DNA of 64,000 bases from an uncultured Oscillospiraceae bacterium (GTDB lineage: Bacteria > Bacillota > Clostridia > Oscillospirales > Ruminococcaceae): positions 30,999-94,998 of the forward strand of contig CAKSPH010000007.1 of assembly GCA_934481355.1 (NCBI GenBank). The letters run 5' to 3'. The position numbers and the translations under genes are program-made. Each line of letters starts with the position of its first letter. Positions within the stretch are counted from its first letter, which is position 1. Shown piece after piece: positions 8,069 through 15,913 of the stretch. Below the pieces are notes generated by a model. The model was not told the origin of the DNA. It was given only the letters and a program-made list of their open reading frames with translations, and ran no database searches.

Positions 8069-8797
8069 ATGAAATATTTCATCTGTGATGATAACGATAT
8101 TTTTGCAAAAGACCTCGAAAGAAAAATACTTGCGCTGGAACCTGACTGTGAGATCAGGCTTTTTCCGACGCTGGCATCGCTGAGATTCGCATTAGGAGAC
8201 AACGGCGGGATAGACGCGGTGTTTCTTGATATAATGAACGCAGACGGCAGCGGCATAGAATTCGCGAATGTCCTGCACACGCTGAAACCGCTGGCGAAGC
8301 TGGTGTTCGTCACCAGCCATGCCGCCGAATTCTCACAGGAGATATTCCGCTGCGAGCCGGGAAGCGAGCCGGTGGCATACCTCGCAAAACCGGTAAATAT
8401 GGATTACCTGAAAAACGCCCTGGAAAAGATAAGAAACTCCGCCGTGCATAAGCCGGATTTCATACCCGTTACCATAAACCGCCGCACAGAATACATCAAC
8501 TGCACTGAACTGCTGTATGTTGTCAGCGACCGCAGGCAGTTGTTATTCGTTACACCCGGCGGAAACCTTACATCATACGGAAAGATGGACGAGATCGCGG
8601 AAAAACTGCCGGATCACTTCTGCCGGTGCCACCGCAGCTATATAATCAATCTGCGCCGTATCCATCGCGTAAGGGGCTGGAACAGCTTTGAAATGACAAA
8701 CGGCGATATGGTTCCGGTCGGCAAGCTTTATCAGGATTCCGTAAAGGACGCAGTCACCGCAGAATACTCCAGAAACGGAGGGATAAGCGTTGTATGA
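8069..8797 (+). CDS. LytTR-family response regulator (AgrA-like)
   Basis: 242 residues. The receiver domain (about 1-120) starts MKYFICDDND with the acidic pair, has the phospho-acceptor Asp in VFLDIMNADGSG near residue 53, and has the conserved Lys in YLAKPVN. The LytTR DNA-binding domain (about 135-235) shows TINRRTEYINC, FCRCHRSYIINL and a GDMVPVGKLY end, all typical. It should be phosphorylated by the kinase that overlaps its 3' end. Targets probably include its own promoter and the promoter at 11171-11199, where the same TGTAA boxes occur. ATG 8069 follows CGGAGGCGG. Confidence 0.92.
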   Translation: MKYFICDDNDIFAKDLERKILALEPDCEIRLFPTLASLRFALGDNGGIDAVFLDIMNADGSGIEFANVLHTLKPLAKLVFVTSHAAEFSQEIFRCEPGSEPVAYLAKPVNMDYLKNALEKIRNSAVHKPDFIPVTINRRTEYINCTELLYVVSDRRQLLFVTPGGNLTSYGKMDEIAEKLPDHFCRCHRSYIINLRRIHRVRGWNSFEMTNGDMVPVGKLYQDSVKDAVTAEYSRNGGISVV

Positions 8798-10124
8798 ACA
8801 GACGATGATAGACGTCCTGTATTTCGTGCTGTATCAGTCGTTCAACTGCGGGTTTGTTATCGTTTTCTTCTACAATGCGCTCACGCCGAGGTTCAGGGCA
8901 CGGTACGCCGTTCCGGTGGTGATGATGATACAGCTTGCTTCTTACCTCTACACCGCCTGTCTTCCGTGGGTCGTGAAAATGCTGATACAGGTGGGTCTGT
9001 TCTTTGCCTATGCCGTGTTCCTGTTCAGGGACAAGCTGAAAAAGCGGCTGCTGTGCGTCTCTATGCTGTTTGGCGCAACTACGCTGCTTGACCTCGGTCT
9101 CACATACTTCTGCATGATGGCTTTCGGCTTTGTTTCAGCTCAGGTTCCGGTCAAAACGTGGGACTGCATTCTTCAGATTATCGCAATAGATTCCCTGTCA
9201 GCGGTGTACTACTTTACGATACTGTACCTGTGGCGGAAAAGGGTCAGCCGCTATCCCGTCAAGACAATGAGCCTGTTCATCATATTCCCGCTGAGTCAGG
9301 CTGTAAGCATTTCCGGATATTACTACGTTTCCCCCACGCAGACGGCGGTCGGGGAACCATTCACGAACCCTTTCGCATACATCTCGCTTTTGATGTACAT
9401 ATTCTCCGATATATTCATGGTCATCGCCCTGCGTGACAACGCAAAGACCGAGCAGCTGCGCAGCCAGCTGAAGGATATGGAGCATGAGACTGAAATGCAG
9501 ACCCTCTACTACGAGAATCTCACGCGGCAGTACGCCAAGATACGCGAATACCGCCACGATGTCAGGAATCTCGTTGCCGCCGCCGAGATAACCATGCGCT
9601 CCGGCTCGGCGGACGAGGGGTTCTCCATGCTGAGCGACCTGAAGGAGCGCGCCGACGGCCTTGATATCCCCATCTACTGCGCGAATCCGATAGTCAGCGC
9701 CGTTATCTGGGAGAAGCGCCGCCGGTGCGAAGCAGCTGGAATCGGCTTCACGCTTTCCATGTCCCCCACGGAGGAGATCCCTCTCAGCAATGCGGACGCC
9801 TGCTCTCTCTTCGCGAATCTGCTGGACAATGCGATACGCGAGGCAGGGACGACAGCTTCACCGCAAGTTTCCGTGAGCTGCCGCAGCAAGATAGGTATGC
9901 TGTTCCTGGAGGTTCGGAACTCCACCGAAAAGATGTTCACCTCAGCCCCCGCAAGCACCAAGCGCGGCGAAAACCACGGAAACGGGCTGACCATCGTGGA
10001 AAATATCGCCCGGAAATATTCCGGCAGCTTCCGCATTACGGCGGACGGAAAAGAAGCCTGCGCGGCATTCACGGCGCAGCTCCCGGAGGTCACAGAGCCG
10101 CAGTTTCAGCCACAAGCTGAATAA
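8790..10124 (+). CDS. GHKL-type sensor histidine kinase (AgrC/ComD-like)
   Basis: 444 residues. About six membrane segments fill residues 1-215, with no large extracellular loop, as in peptide-sensing AgrC/ComD kinases. A coiled coil (about 220-250) leads to the phospho-His in YRHDVRNL. The ATPase domain has FANLLDNAIREA (N box) and GNGLTIVENIARKYSG (G box). TTG 8790 is the likely start: GGAGGG lies 7 bases before it, and the gene overlaps the regulator by 8 bases, which implies translational coupling. No autoinducer peptide gene is evident nearby. Its 3' end overlaps the convergent gene by 35 bases. Confidence 0.9.
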   Translation: MYEQTMIDVLYFVLYQSFNCGFVIVFFYNALTPRFRARYAVPVVMMIQLASYLYTACLPWVVKMLIQVGLFFAYAVFLFRDKLKKRLLCVSMLFGATTLLDLGLTYFCMMAFGFVSAQVPVKTWDCILQIIAIDSLSAVYYFTILYLWRKRVSRYPVKTMSLFIIFPLSQAVSISGYYYVSPTQTAVGEPFTNPFAYISLLMYIFSDIFMVIALRDNAKTEQLRSQLKDMEHETEMQTLYYENLTRQYAKIREYRHDVRNLVAAAEITMRSGSADEGFSMLSDLKERADGLDIPIYCANPIVSAVIWEKRRRCEAAGIGFTLSMSPTEEIPLSNADACSLFANLLDNAIREAGTTASPQVSVSCRSKIGMLFLEVRNSTEKMFTSAPASTKRGENHGNGLTIVENIARKYSGSFRITADGKEACAAFTAQLPEVTEPQFQPQAE

Positions 10125-11139
10125 AGAAGCCCAGCAGGAGTGAAAGGAAGTTCGCGGTCATGGTGTAGGCAACGATCTTCCCGGTTTTGCCGCTGTATTT
10201 GTCGTACTTCCCAAGATTGAAGATGTATATTATCAGTTCGATAGTGAACACGATAAGCTCCATCGGTATATAGAAGATGATGAATCCGGTAAAACCTGAC
10301 TGGAAAGTCACGACCGAAAGCACGATATTCAGCATTACCTGGGTCATGGCATTTATCGCCGCAAGGAATAGCATCGCCTTTTTCCCGCGGTAGCCGAAGG
10401 CAAGGGCAAGCAGAAGCTCCACCGCTATGGTCAGAGCCATTCTGAGCAGCAGCGCGATACCCTCCCGGATATACTCGTAGCTCGGGGCGGCTTTTATATC
10501 GAAGCCGTTTATGTCGTCAAGGTCTACCGTGAAATAGCTTGAAAACGCATAGCAGTTGTATTCCCCGGTGGAAACCATGAGGCCGCTGTCCGGGTACCAC
10601 ACCAGCACCTTGAAAACGTCCGGCGGGTAGTATCCCATGTGTATCGTGCGGGTTTTCTCGCTGTCCCATACATTACCGAAAAATACGAAGCCGTCCCCGT
10701 CGCTGTATTCCGCGAACTTTACGAACGCCGCAGCCCCGGGGTCGTTTTCTGCCTGGGCGTAGTCCTCGTCGGTCAGTTCTGCTTTCATGTACATCGGCGG
10801 GAGCTTTGATTCCTCGGCTATCAGGGCCGCATAAAAATGCTCTCCCTGGCTTCCCTTCAGCGTTACCCTGAGCGATGGCTTGGGGCCGCAGTCCGCAAAG
10901 GCGCTGACGGACAGCGCGAAAAATACCAGCGCACACAGTAATATAGGGCAACACCGCACAATTAACGGCTGGCGCCTTTGCCGCACGCTTGCTTGCATAT
11001 TTTTCGTCATCTTGCACAACTTTCGCTTGACAGGCGTCAGCCTGTCTGCGCTCAATTTGTACAATCTGACAAAAAAAATCTGCGGCGCAATCGCACGACA
11101 ATAATTATGCGGTGTTGCCCTAGAAACTATCCTTTTCAT
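10090..11139 (-). CDS. Secreted/membrane protein of unknown function carrying an in-frame repeat insertion
   Basis: 349 residues as read. ATG 11139 follows AGGGAGGTTAATCGT, an excellent ribosome site. MKRIVS is followed by 59 codons that come from element C2, then ILLCALVFFALSVSAFADC, a typical signal-peptide core. Without the element the protein would begin MKRIVS joined directly to that core. The mature part has an extracytoplasmic domain of about 130 residues (CGPKPSLRV onward) and then four or five membrane segments to the C-terminus. Translation could also begin at an internal ATG inside the element (MTKNMQA), which gives a basic n-region before the same hydrophobic core. The family is unknown to me. 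Control by the neighbouring LytTR regulator is inferred from boxes at 11209-11258. Confidence 0.82.
   Translation of the reverse strand: MKRIVSRATPHNYCRAIAPQIFFVRLYKLSADRLTPVKRKLCKMTKNMQASVRQRRQPLIVRCCPILLCALVFFALSVSAFADCGPKPSLRVTLKGSQGEHFYAALIAEESKLPPMYMKAELTDEDYAQAENDPGAAAFVKFAEYSDGDGFVFFGNVWDSEKTRTIHMGYYPPDVFKVLVWYPDSGLMVSTGEYNCYAFSSYFTVDLDDINGFDIKAAPSYEYIREGIALLLRMALTIAVELLLALAFGYRGKKAMLFLAAINAMTQVMLNIVLSVVTFQSGFTGFIIFYIPMELIVFTIELIIYIFNLGKYDKYSGKTGKIVAYTMTANFLSLLLGFFIQLVAETAAL
10946..11120 (+). repeat. Family C palindromic element, copy C2 (175 bp), inserted in a gene
   Basis: Begins GGGCAACACCGCACAATTA and ends TAATTATGCGGTGTTGCCC. TA flanks both sides (10944-10945 and 11121-11122). 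Element plus one TA makes 177 bp, exactly 59 codons, and the minus-strand frame of the host gene stays open through it. The interior has further inverted segments (TTGACAGGCGTCAGCCTGTC). Confidence 0.92.
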
Positions 11140-11170
11140 ACGATTAACCTCCCTTGTGTTTGTTGCTTTA

Positions 11171-11199
11171 ATTATAGCCGATAAATTCCGACAAGTCAA
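11171..11199 (-). promoter_or_regulatory. Promoter of the putative LytTR target gene
   Basis: On the minus strand: TTGACT (11199-11194), 17-bp spacer, TATAAT (11176-11171), about 30 bp before ATG 11139. Five TGTAA boxes lie directly upstream. Confidence 0.82.
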
Positions 11200-11208
11200 T
11201 TAAAATTC

Positions 11209-11258
11209 GGTTACAGTGTGATTACAGTGTGGTTACAAGAGATTACAGCCCGGTTACA
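11209..11258. promoter_or_regulatory. Phased array of five TTACA boxes (candidate LytTR operators)
   Basis: TTACA begins at 11211, 11222, 11233, 11243 and 11254, spaced 11, 11, 10 and 11 bp. The boxes alternate GGTTACA and GATTACA, so like boxes are 21-22 bp apart. Read on the minus strand they are TGTAACC/TGTAATC, the same core as the two ATGTAAC boxes at the two-component promoter. The array ends 9 bp upstream of the -35 box of the minus-strand promoter. Confidence 0.65.
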
Positions 11259-11394
11259 GCAATTTGTGCCCCGGAACAAAATCCGTGTGCGCCAGCACAG
11301 CGGCTCCGGGCATGGAGTGATTTCCCGAATGTGGCTCAACCAGGCCGGATGCCGGGATTTGTGAAGCTGCACAAAAAAATAATCTTATGCCCTA

Positions 11395-11423
11395 TTGACA
11401 TTATACGGTCAAAGTGTTATCAT
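11395..11423 (+). promoter_or_regulatory. Promoter of the MATE transporter gene
   Basis: TTGACA (11395-11400), 17-bp spacer, TATCAT (11418-11423). Transcription from here starts near 11430, which rules out an earlier in-frame start codon at 11395. Confidence 0.8.
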
Positions 11424-11496
11424 AGTCTGGCGGCAAAAGCCGGAATTCAATGACGAATCGAAAGGCGGGGTCAACGGCGACTCCGTAGGGCATACA

Positions 11497-12882
11497 ATGA
11501 AAAGCAGAACAGGTCAGAAGCACCAGATACAGATGACGACAGGCTCGCTGTGGAAGAATATCCTCCTTTTCAGCCTGCCGCTGGTCATGTCGCAGATTTT
11601 AGAGGTGCTGTTCAATCTCAGCGACGTTGCTGTGGTGGGGAAATTCGCGGACTATATCGCGCTGGGCGCGGTGGGTTCCACAACGCTGCTGGTATCGCTG
11701 TTCACCGGATTCCTGATAGGAATGGGCGCCGGGGTGAACGTCCGGACGGCGCACAAGCTCGGCAGCTCCGACAGCGAGGGCGCGGCGAAAACGGTGCACT
11801 CCTCCCTGCTGGTGTGCTCCATCATCGGCGTGGCGATATGCCTGATGTGCAGTTTCAGCGCCCGGCCGGTGCTGGCGCTCCTCGGGACTAAATCCGAATT
11901 TATGGAGCAGGCGGTGCTGTACCTCAGGATCTACGCGCTGGGAATGCCTGCAATGGCGGTTTATAACTACGGCAGCGGAGTGCTCAGCGCCTGCGGCGAG
12001 ACAAAGCGCCCGCTTCTCTATCTAACGATAGCAGGAGCGCTGAACGTTGCGCTCAACCTGTTCTTCGTAATCGTCTGCGGAATGGCGGCGGAGGGAGTCG
12101 CGCTTGCGAGCGTCATCGCGCAGTACCTCTCGGCGGCGCTGATACTGGCGCACCTTTTCCGAAGGAAGGACTGCTGCGGGCTCCGCTTTACCAGAAAATA
12201 CTTCGAGCGCCGCGCCTGCGCGGACGTGCTTATGCTGGGTATCCCTTCCGGTATACAGAATGCGATATTCGCAGTGGCGAACCTGTTCGTTCAGGCGGGA
12301 GTGAACCACTTTGACGCGATAATGGTATCGGGGAACTCCGCCGCCGCAAACGCTGACACCATCATATTCAACGTGATGGCAGCGTTCTACACGGCGTGCG
12401 CCAGCTTCGTGAGCTGCAACCGCGGCGCAGGAAACGCCGGCCGCATGAAGAAAAGCTACTTCATAAGCCTTGTGTACTCGTTCGCCGCCGGGGCGCTGCT
12501 CGGAGGGCTTCTGCTGGTGTTCGGCAGGCAGTTCCTGTCGCTCTTCGCGAACGATACGAAGGTCATAGAAGCCGGAATGCAGCGCCTTGGGATAATGGGC
12601 TGGTCCTACATGATAGCGCCGTTCATGGACTGCACGATAGCCGCTTCCCGCGGGATCGGAAAGAGCATAGCCCCCACCGTTATAGTCGTGATGGGCTCCT
12701 GCGTGTTCCGGGTGATATGGGTTTACACGATTTTCGCGTATTTCCAGACGATACCGTCGCTTTATCTGCTGTACAGCTTCTCGTGGACTATAACAGCGAT
12801 CGCCGAGATAATCTACTTCGTGACGGGCTTCCGGAAAATGCTGCGTGAAAAGAATTTCGGAAATGTTTCCGAAGCAGCGTGA
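11497..12882 (+). CDS. MATE-family multidrug/Na+ antiporter
   Basis: 461 residues from ATG 11497. Twelve membrane segments are arranged as two related halves, each opening with the MATE pattern (LFSLPLVMSQILEVLFNLSDVAVV, quoted here only for its two conserved runs LPLVMSQ and DVAVVG; second half LGIPSGIQNAIFA). The family exports cationic drugs or metabolites using Na+ or H+. The start is chosen because it follows the mapped promoter and begins just before the first conserved segment, but its ribosome site (GTAGGG) is weak, so it could be a few codons off. A terminator follows at 12937. Confidence 0.88.
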   Translation: MKSRTGQKHQIQMTTGSLWKNILLFSLPLVMSQILEVLFNLSDVAVVGKFADYIALGAVGSTTLLVSLFTGFLIGMGAGVNVRTAHKLGSSDSEGAAKTVHSSLLVCSIIGVAICLMCSFSARPVLALLGTKSEFMEQAVLYLRIYALGMPAMAVYNYGSGVLSACGETKRPLLYLTIAGALNVALNLFFVIVCGMAAEGVALASVIAQYLSAALILAHLFRRKDCCGLRFTRKYFERRACADVLMLGIPSGIQNAIFAVANLFVQAGVNHFDAIMVSGNSAAANADTIIFNVMAAFYTACASFVSCNRGAGNAGRMKKSYFISLVYSFAAGALLGGLLLVFGRQFLSLFANDTKVIEAGMQRLGIMGWSYMIAPFMDCTIAASRGIGKSIAPTVIVVMGSCVFRVIWVYTIFAYFQTIPSLYLLYSFSWTITAIAEIIYFVTGFRKMLREKNFGNVSEAA

Positions 12883-12936
12883 GCGATTCAATCCGGAATT
12901 AATGAGCCGCTCCGCGGCGGATTTTGAATATTGCAG

Positions 12937-12962
12937 GGGAGGGAGCAGCCCTCCCATTTTTA
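12937..12962 (+). terminator. Terminator after the MATE gene
   Basis: GGGAGGG pairs with CCCTCCC over a 5-base loop, followed by ATTTTTAT. Confidence 0.85.
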
Positions 12963-13041
12963 TATTCCGCGTGATTCCGTTGTGTTTATTACCGAAGCCG
13001 CCCGGGAATATTTGTGCAAAACATAAAATTTTCCTAACCCC

Positions 13042-13070
13042 TTGAAAAAAGCGCGGATTTGTGTTAAAAT
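13042..13070 (+). promoter_or_regulatory. Promoter of the lacI-malQ-glgP operon
   Basis: TTGAAA (13042-13047), 17-bp spacer, TAAAAT (13065-13070). A LacI-type palindrome begins 6 bp downstream. The 5' leader is about 260 nt because element C3 lies between promoter and gene. Confidence 0.78.
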
Positions 13071-13075
13071 CAATA

Positions 13076-13091
13076 CCGGAAACGTTTTCGG
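13076..13091. promoter_or_regulatory. LacI-type operator (autoregulation)
   Basis: CCGGAAACGTTTTCGG is an imperfect palindrome with the central CG expected for LacI/GalR proteins. It covers the likely transcription start. CCGGAAACGTT recurs at 14743-14756 (reverse) and 18398-18411. Confidence 0.65.
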
Positions 13092-13127
13092 AAAGCAGAC
13101 TGACCGGAATCCTCCTGGGCAGACCTA

Positions 13128-13300
13128 AGGCAACACCGCACAATTAACGGATAAAGCCTTTGCCGCACGCTTGCTTGCATCTTTTTCGTCATCTTGCACA
13201 ACTTTCGCTTGACAGGCGCCAGCCTGCCTGCGCTCAATTTGTACAATCTGACAAAAAATCTGCGGCGCAATCGCACGACAATAATTGTGCGGTGTTGCCT
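13128..13300 (+). repeat. Family C palindromic element, copy C3 (173 bp)
   Basis: Begins AGGCAACACCGCACAATTA and ends TAATTGTGCGGTGTTGCCT, and is near-identical to C2 over its length. TA is present on the left; the right flank is TG. It lies in the 5' leader of the LacI regulator gene, 31 bp before its start codon, so it would be transcribed as a long hairpin. Confidence 0.9.
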
Positions 13301-13331
13301 TGGAGTATAATTCCGGACATAAGGTGAAAAA

Positions 13332-14327
13332 TTGACTATAAAGGATATCGCAAGGCTCGCCGGGTGCGGAGTGAGCACAGTGTCCCGCGCCCTGAACGGC
13401 AGCGATGAAATAAGCGAAGCCACACGCGCACGGATAAACGAGGTAATAAAGCAGTACAACTACACGCCCAACGGCAACGCCCGCAGAATGCGGCAGACCG
13501 CGGCGAAAACCATACTGCTCATAGTGAACGGCAGCAGCAACCTGTTCTTCTCGCCGCTCATAGAGCAGATGCAGACCACCGCGGCGGCCTCCGGATTTCA
13601 GGTGGCGGTGAACTACATCGACGAGCAGGACGACGAGGTGCTCTGCGCACAGCAGCTCTGCACCGAGCAGAAGCCATCCGGGATAATCTTCCTCGGCGGT
13701 GACATACGAAATTTCAGCAGGAGCTTCCCGAATATCACGGTGCCCTGCGTGCTCAGCACGGCAAGCGCCGCAGATCTCGGCTTCAGGAACCTCTCCTCCG
13801 TCAGCATAGACGATTTAGCCGGCGGAAAGGCTGCCATGGAGCAGCTGTTTTCCCTCGGCCACAGGAACATCGGGATACTCGGCGGCGACCTTAATTCCGA
13901 CGGACCCTCCGGGCTCCGGTACAGCGGCGTTAAGGCGGCGTGCGCCGAAACCGGCGTAAAGGAGCCGGTGTGCGAGCTGTGCTCCTACACGTTCAGCTCT
14001 GCATATGAGGCGGCGATGGCGCTCTACCACGAGTGCCCCGGCATGACCGCAGTGTTCGCGATGTCCGATATAATCGCGGTGGGAGCCGTCCGGGCGCTGC
14101 TCGACATAGGGCTTCGCGTCCCGCAGGATATCTCGGTGATAGGCTTCGACGGAATTGACATCTCGGAGTTCGCCAACCCGCGGATCTCCACGTTCGCACA
14201 GCCGCTCCACCAGATATCAAGCCTTTCGGTGAGAATGCTGGTGAACATGATAGAAAGCGGCGCGCAGGCAGGTCATGTGACCTTAAAGGCACAGTACAAG
14301 CCCGGAGATTCCGTCAGCAGGATATGA
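13332..14327 (+). CDS. LacI/GalR-family regulator of the glucan-degradation operon
   Basis: 331 residues. The helix-turn-helix occupies residues 1-25 (TIKDIARLAGCGVSTVSRAL) with the hinge near 50, followed by a periplasmic-binding-type effector domain (QEQDDEVL, SIDDLAGGKAAMEQL, SVIGFDGIDISEF). It starts at TTG 13332 with AAGGTG 5 bases upstream; ATT and ATA are the only nearby alternatives. It lies 49 bp upstream of malQ on the same strand, so it probably controls malQ and glgP in response to a maltodextrin-type sugar. Its own promoter carries a matching operator. Confidence 0.9.
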   Translation: MTIKDIARLAGCGVSTVSRALNGSDEISEATRARINEVIKQYNYTPNGNARRMRQTAAKTILLIVNGSSNLFFSPLIEQMQTTAAASGFQVAVNYIDEQDDEVLCAQQLCTEQKPSGIIFLGGDIRNFSRSFPNITVPCVLSTASAADLGFRNLSSVSIDDLAGGKAAMEQLFSLGHRNIGILGGDLNSDGPSGLRYSGVKAACAETGVKEPVCELCSYTFSSAYEAAMALYHECPGMTAVFAMSDIIAVGAVRALLDIGLRVPQDISVIGFDGIDISEFANPRISTFAQPLHQISSLSVRMLVNMIESGAQAGHVTLKAQYKPGDSVSRI

Positions 14328-14376
14328 CTTCACAGCCGGAAGGCTTTGAAATACAGACAACATTTTGGAGGAAACA

Positions 14377-15894
14377 ATGAGAAAAAGCGGCATTTTACTG
14401 CACATCGCCTCATTGCCGAACAAATACGGCATAGGCACCATGGGCAGGGAGGCTTATAATTTCGTGGACTGGCTCAGGAGCGCCGGTCAGAGCCTCTGGC
14501 AGATACTGCCCCTGTCACAGACGAGCTACGGCGATTCACCATATCAGAGCTTTTCGATATTCGCCGGAAACCCTTACTTCATCAGCCTTGAAACTCTCGA
14601 GGATGAAGGCCTGCTGGAGCACTCGGATTACGCGGACATCGAGTGGTGCGAGAACCCCAGATACATCGACTACGCCACCATGTACGAGAATTTCTACAAG
14701 GTCATGAAAGTCGCATACAAGCGTTTTGTTCTGTCTGAAAATGGTAACGTTTCCGGAGAGTACAGGGAGTTCCTGGCGGAAAACCCGTGGCTCAGGAATT
14801 ACACTCTCTTTATGGCTCTGAAAGACGCACACGGCGGCAAGAGCTGGAGCGAGTGGGAAAAGCCGCTCCGCCTGAGAGAACCGCAGGCGGTCGCCAGGGC
14901 TGAGAAGCAGTATGCCGCCGAGATGGACTTCTATGCGTTCTTACAGTACAAGTTCTTCCAGCAGTGGACGAAGCTCAAGGAATACGCCAACTCGAACGGC
15001 ATTCAGATAATCGGCGATATACCGATATACTGCGCCCTCGACAGCGCGGACGTATGGTGCGAGCCGGAGCTGTTCCAGCTTGATGAAAACCGCGTTCCCA
15101 CCGTTGTAGCGGGATTCCCGCCGGACGCCTTCTCCGCAGACGGTCAGCTCTGGGGCAACCCCATCTATGACTGGGACAGAATGAAGCAGGAAAACTACCG
15201 CTGGTGGGTAGGAAGAATGAGCTTCGCCAAGAAGCTGTATGACATCGTGAGAATCGACCACTTCATCGGCTTCAACAGCTACTACGCTATCCCGTTCGGG
15301 AACAGGACCGCCCACGGCGGCGAATGGCGCGAGGGTCCGAAATACGACCTGTTCCGCGTTATCAAGGAGCAGACCGGAAAGGACGGGATCATCGCCGAGG
15401 ACCTCGGAATAATCACCCCCTCCGTGCGCAGACTGCTGAAGCAGGCGGCTTACCCGGGAATGAAGGTGCTCCAGTTCGCGTTCGACCCCACCGGAAAGAG
15501 CGAGTACCTCCCGCAGAACTACACCTCGCAGAACTGCGTTGTGTACACATCCACGCATGACAGCGATACCGCGCTCGGCTGGTATAACACCCTCGACCGC
15601 GCCACAAAGAAATTCACCAAGGAATACCTCGGCATACGCAGGGCTTCCGAGCTCCCCCGGGCGTTCATCGACATAGCATGGAAGAGCACCGCTGATATGG
15701 CTATGACTACCATTCAGGAGCTGTGCGGATTCAGCACCGAGGCGCGCATAAACGTGCCCTCCACAGTAGGCAATAACTGGCGCTGGAGAACCCTCGAAGA
15801 GGATTTCACCGCTGAAAATGCCGCCTACCTCGACCGCATGACCGAGATATGCAACCGAAAAGTCCCCGCCGCAAAGAAGCGCGGGAAGAACTGA
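14377..15894 (+). CDS. malQ: 4-alpha-glucanotransferase (amylomaltase, GH77)
   Basis: 505 residues. It transfers alpha-1,4-glucan segments between maltodextrins, releasing glucose and making longer chains that glycogen phosphorylase can use. GH77 signatures are visible in order: RKSGILLHIASLP at the N-terminus, FAGNPYFISLE, GDIPIYCALDSADVW, FPPDAFSADGQLWGNPIYDW, VRIDHFIGF (nucleophile Asp), IIAEDLG (acid/base Glu) and YTSTHDSDT (third Asp). The length is normal. ATG 14377 follows GGAGG by 4-5 bases. It is cytoplasmic, and 19 bp separate it from glgP. A CCGGAAACGTT operator-like site lies inside at 14743. Confidence 0.96.
   Translation: MRKSGILLHIASLPNKYGIGTMGREAYNFVDWLRSAGQSLWQILPLSQTSYGDSPYQSFSIFAGNPYFISLETLEDEGLLEHSDYADIEWCENPRYIDYATMYENFYKVMKVAYKRFVLSENGNVSGEYREFLAENPWLRNYTLFMALKDAHGGKSWSEWEKPLRLREPQAVARAEKQYAAEMDFYAFLQYKFFQQWTKLKEYANSNGIQIIGDIPIYCALDSADVWCEPELFQLDENRVPTVVAGFPPDAFSADGQLWGNPIYDWDRMKQENYRWWVGRMSFAKKLYDIVRIDHFIGFNSYYAIPFGNRTAHGGEWREGPKYDLFRVIKEQTGKDGIIAEDLGIITPSVRRLLKQAAYPGMKVLQFAFDPTGKSEYLPQNYTSQNCVVYTSTHDSDTALGWYNTLDRATKKFTKEYLGIRRASELPRAFIDIAWKSTADMAMTTIQELCGFSTEARINVPSTVGNNWRWRTLEEDFTAENAAYLDRMTEICNRKVPAAKKRGKN
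14743..14756. promoter_or_regulatory. Operator-like site inside malQ
   Basis: GGTAACGTTTCCGG, whose reverse complement starts CCGGAAACGTT, shares 11 bases with the operator at 13076. It could act as a downstream auxiliary operator for DNA looping. Since it is coding sequence, chance is possible. Confidence 0.35.
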
Positions 15895-15913
15895 TATTGA
15901 AAGGAGAATCACT

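Noticed and set aside
12845..13045. Short open frame overlapping the 3' end of the MATE gene and its terminator
   Set aside because: It runs through a strong terminator and has no ribosome site or conserved pattern.
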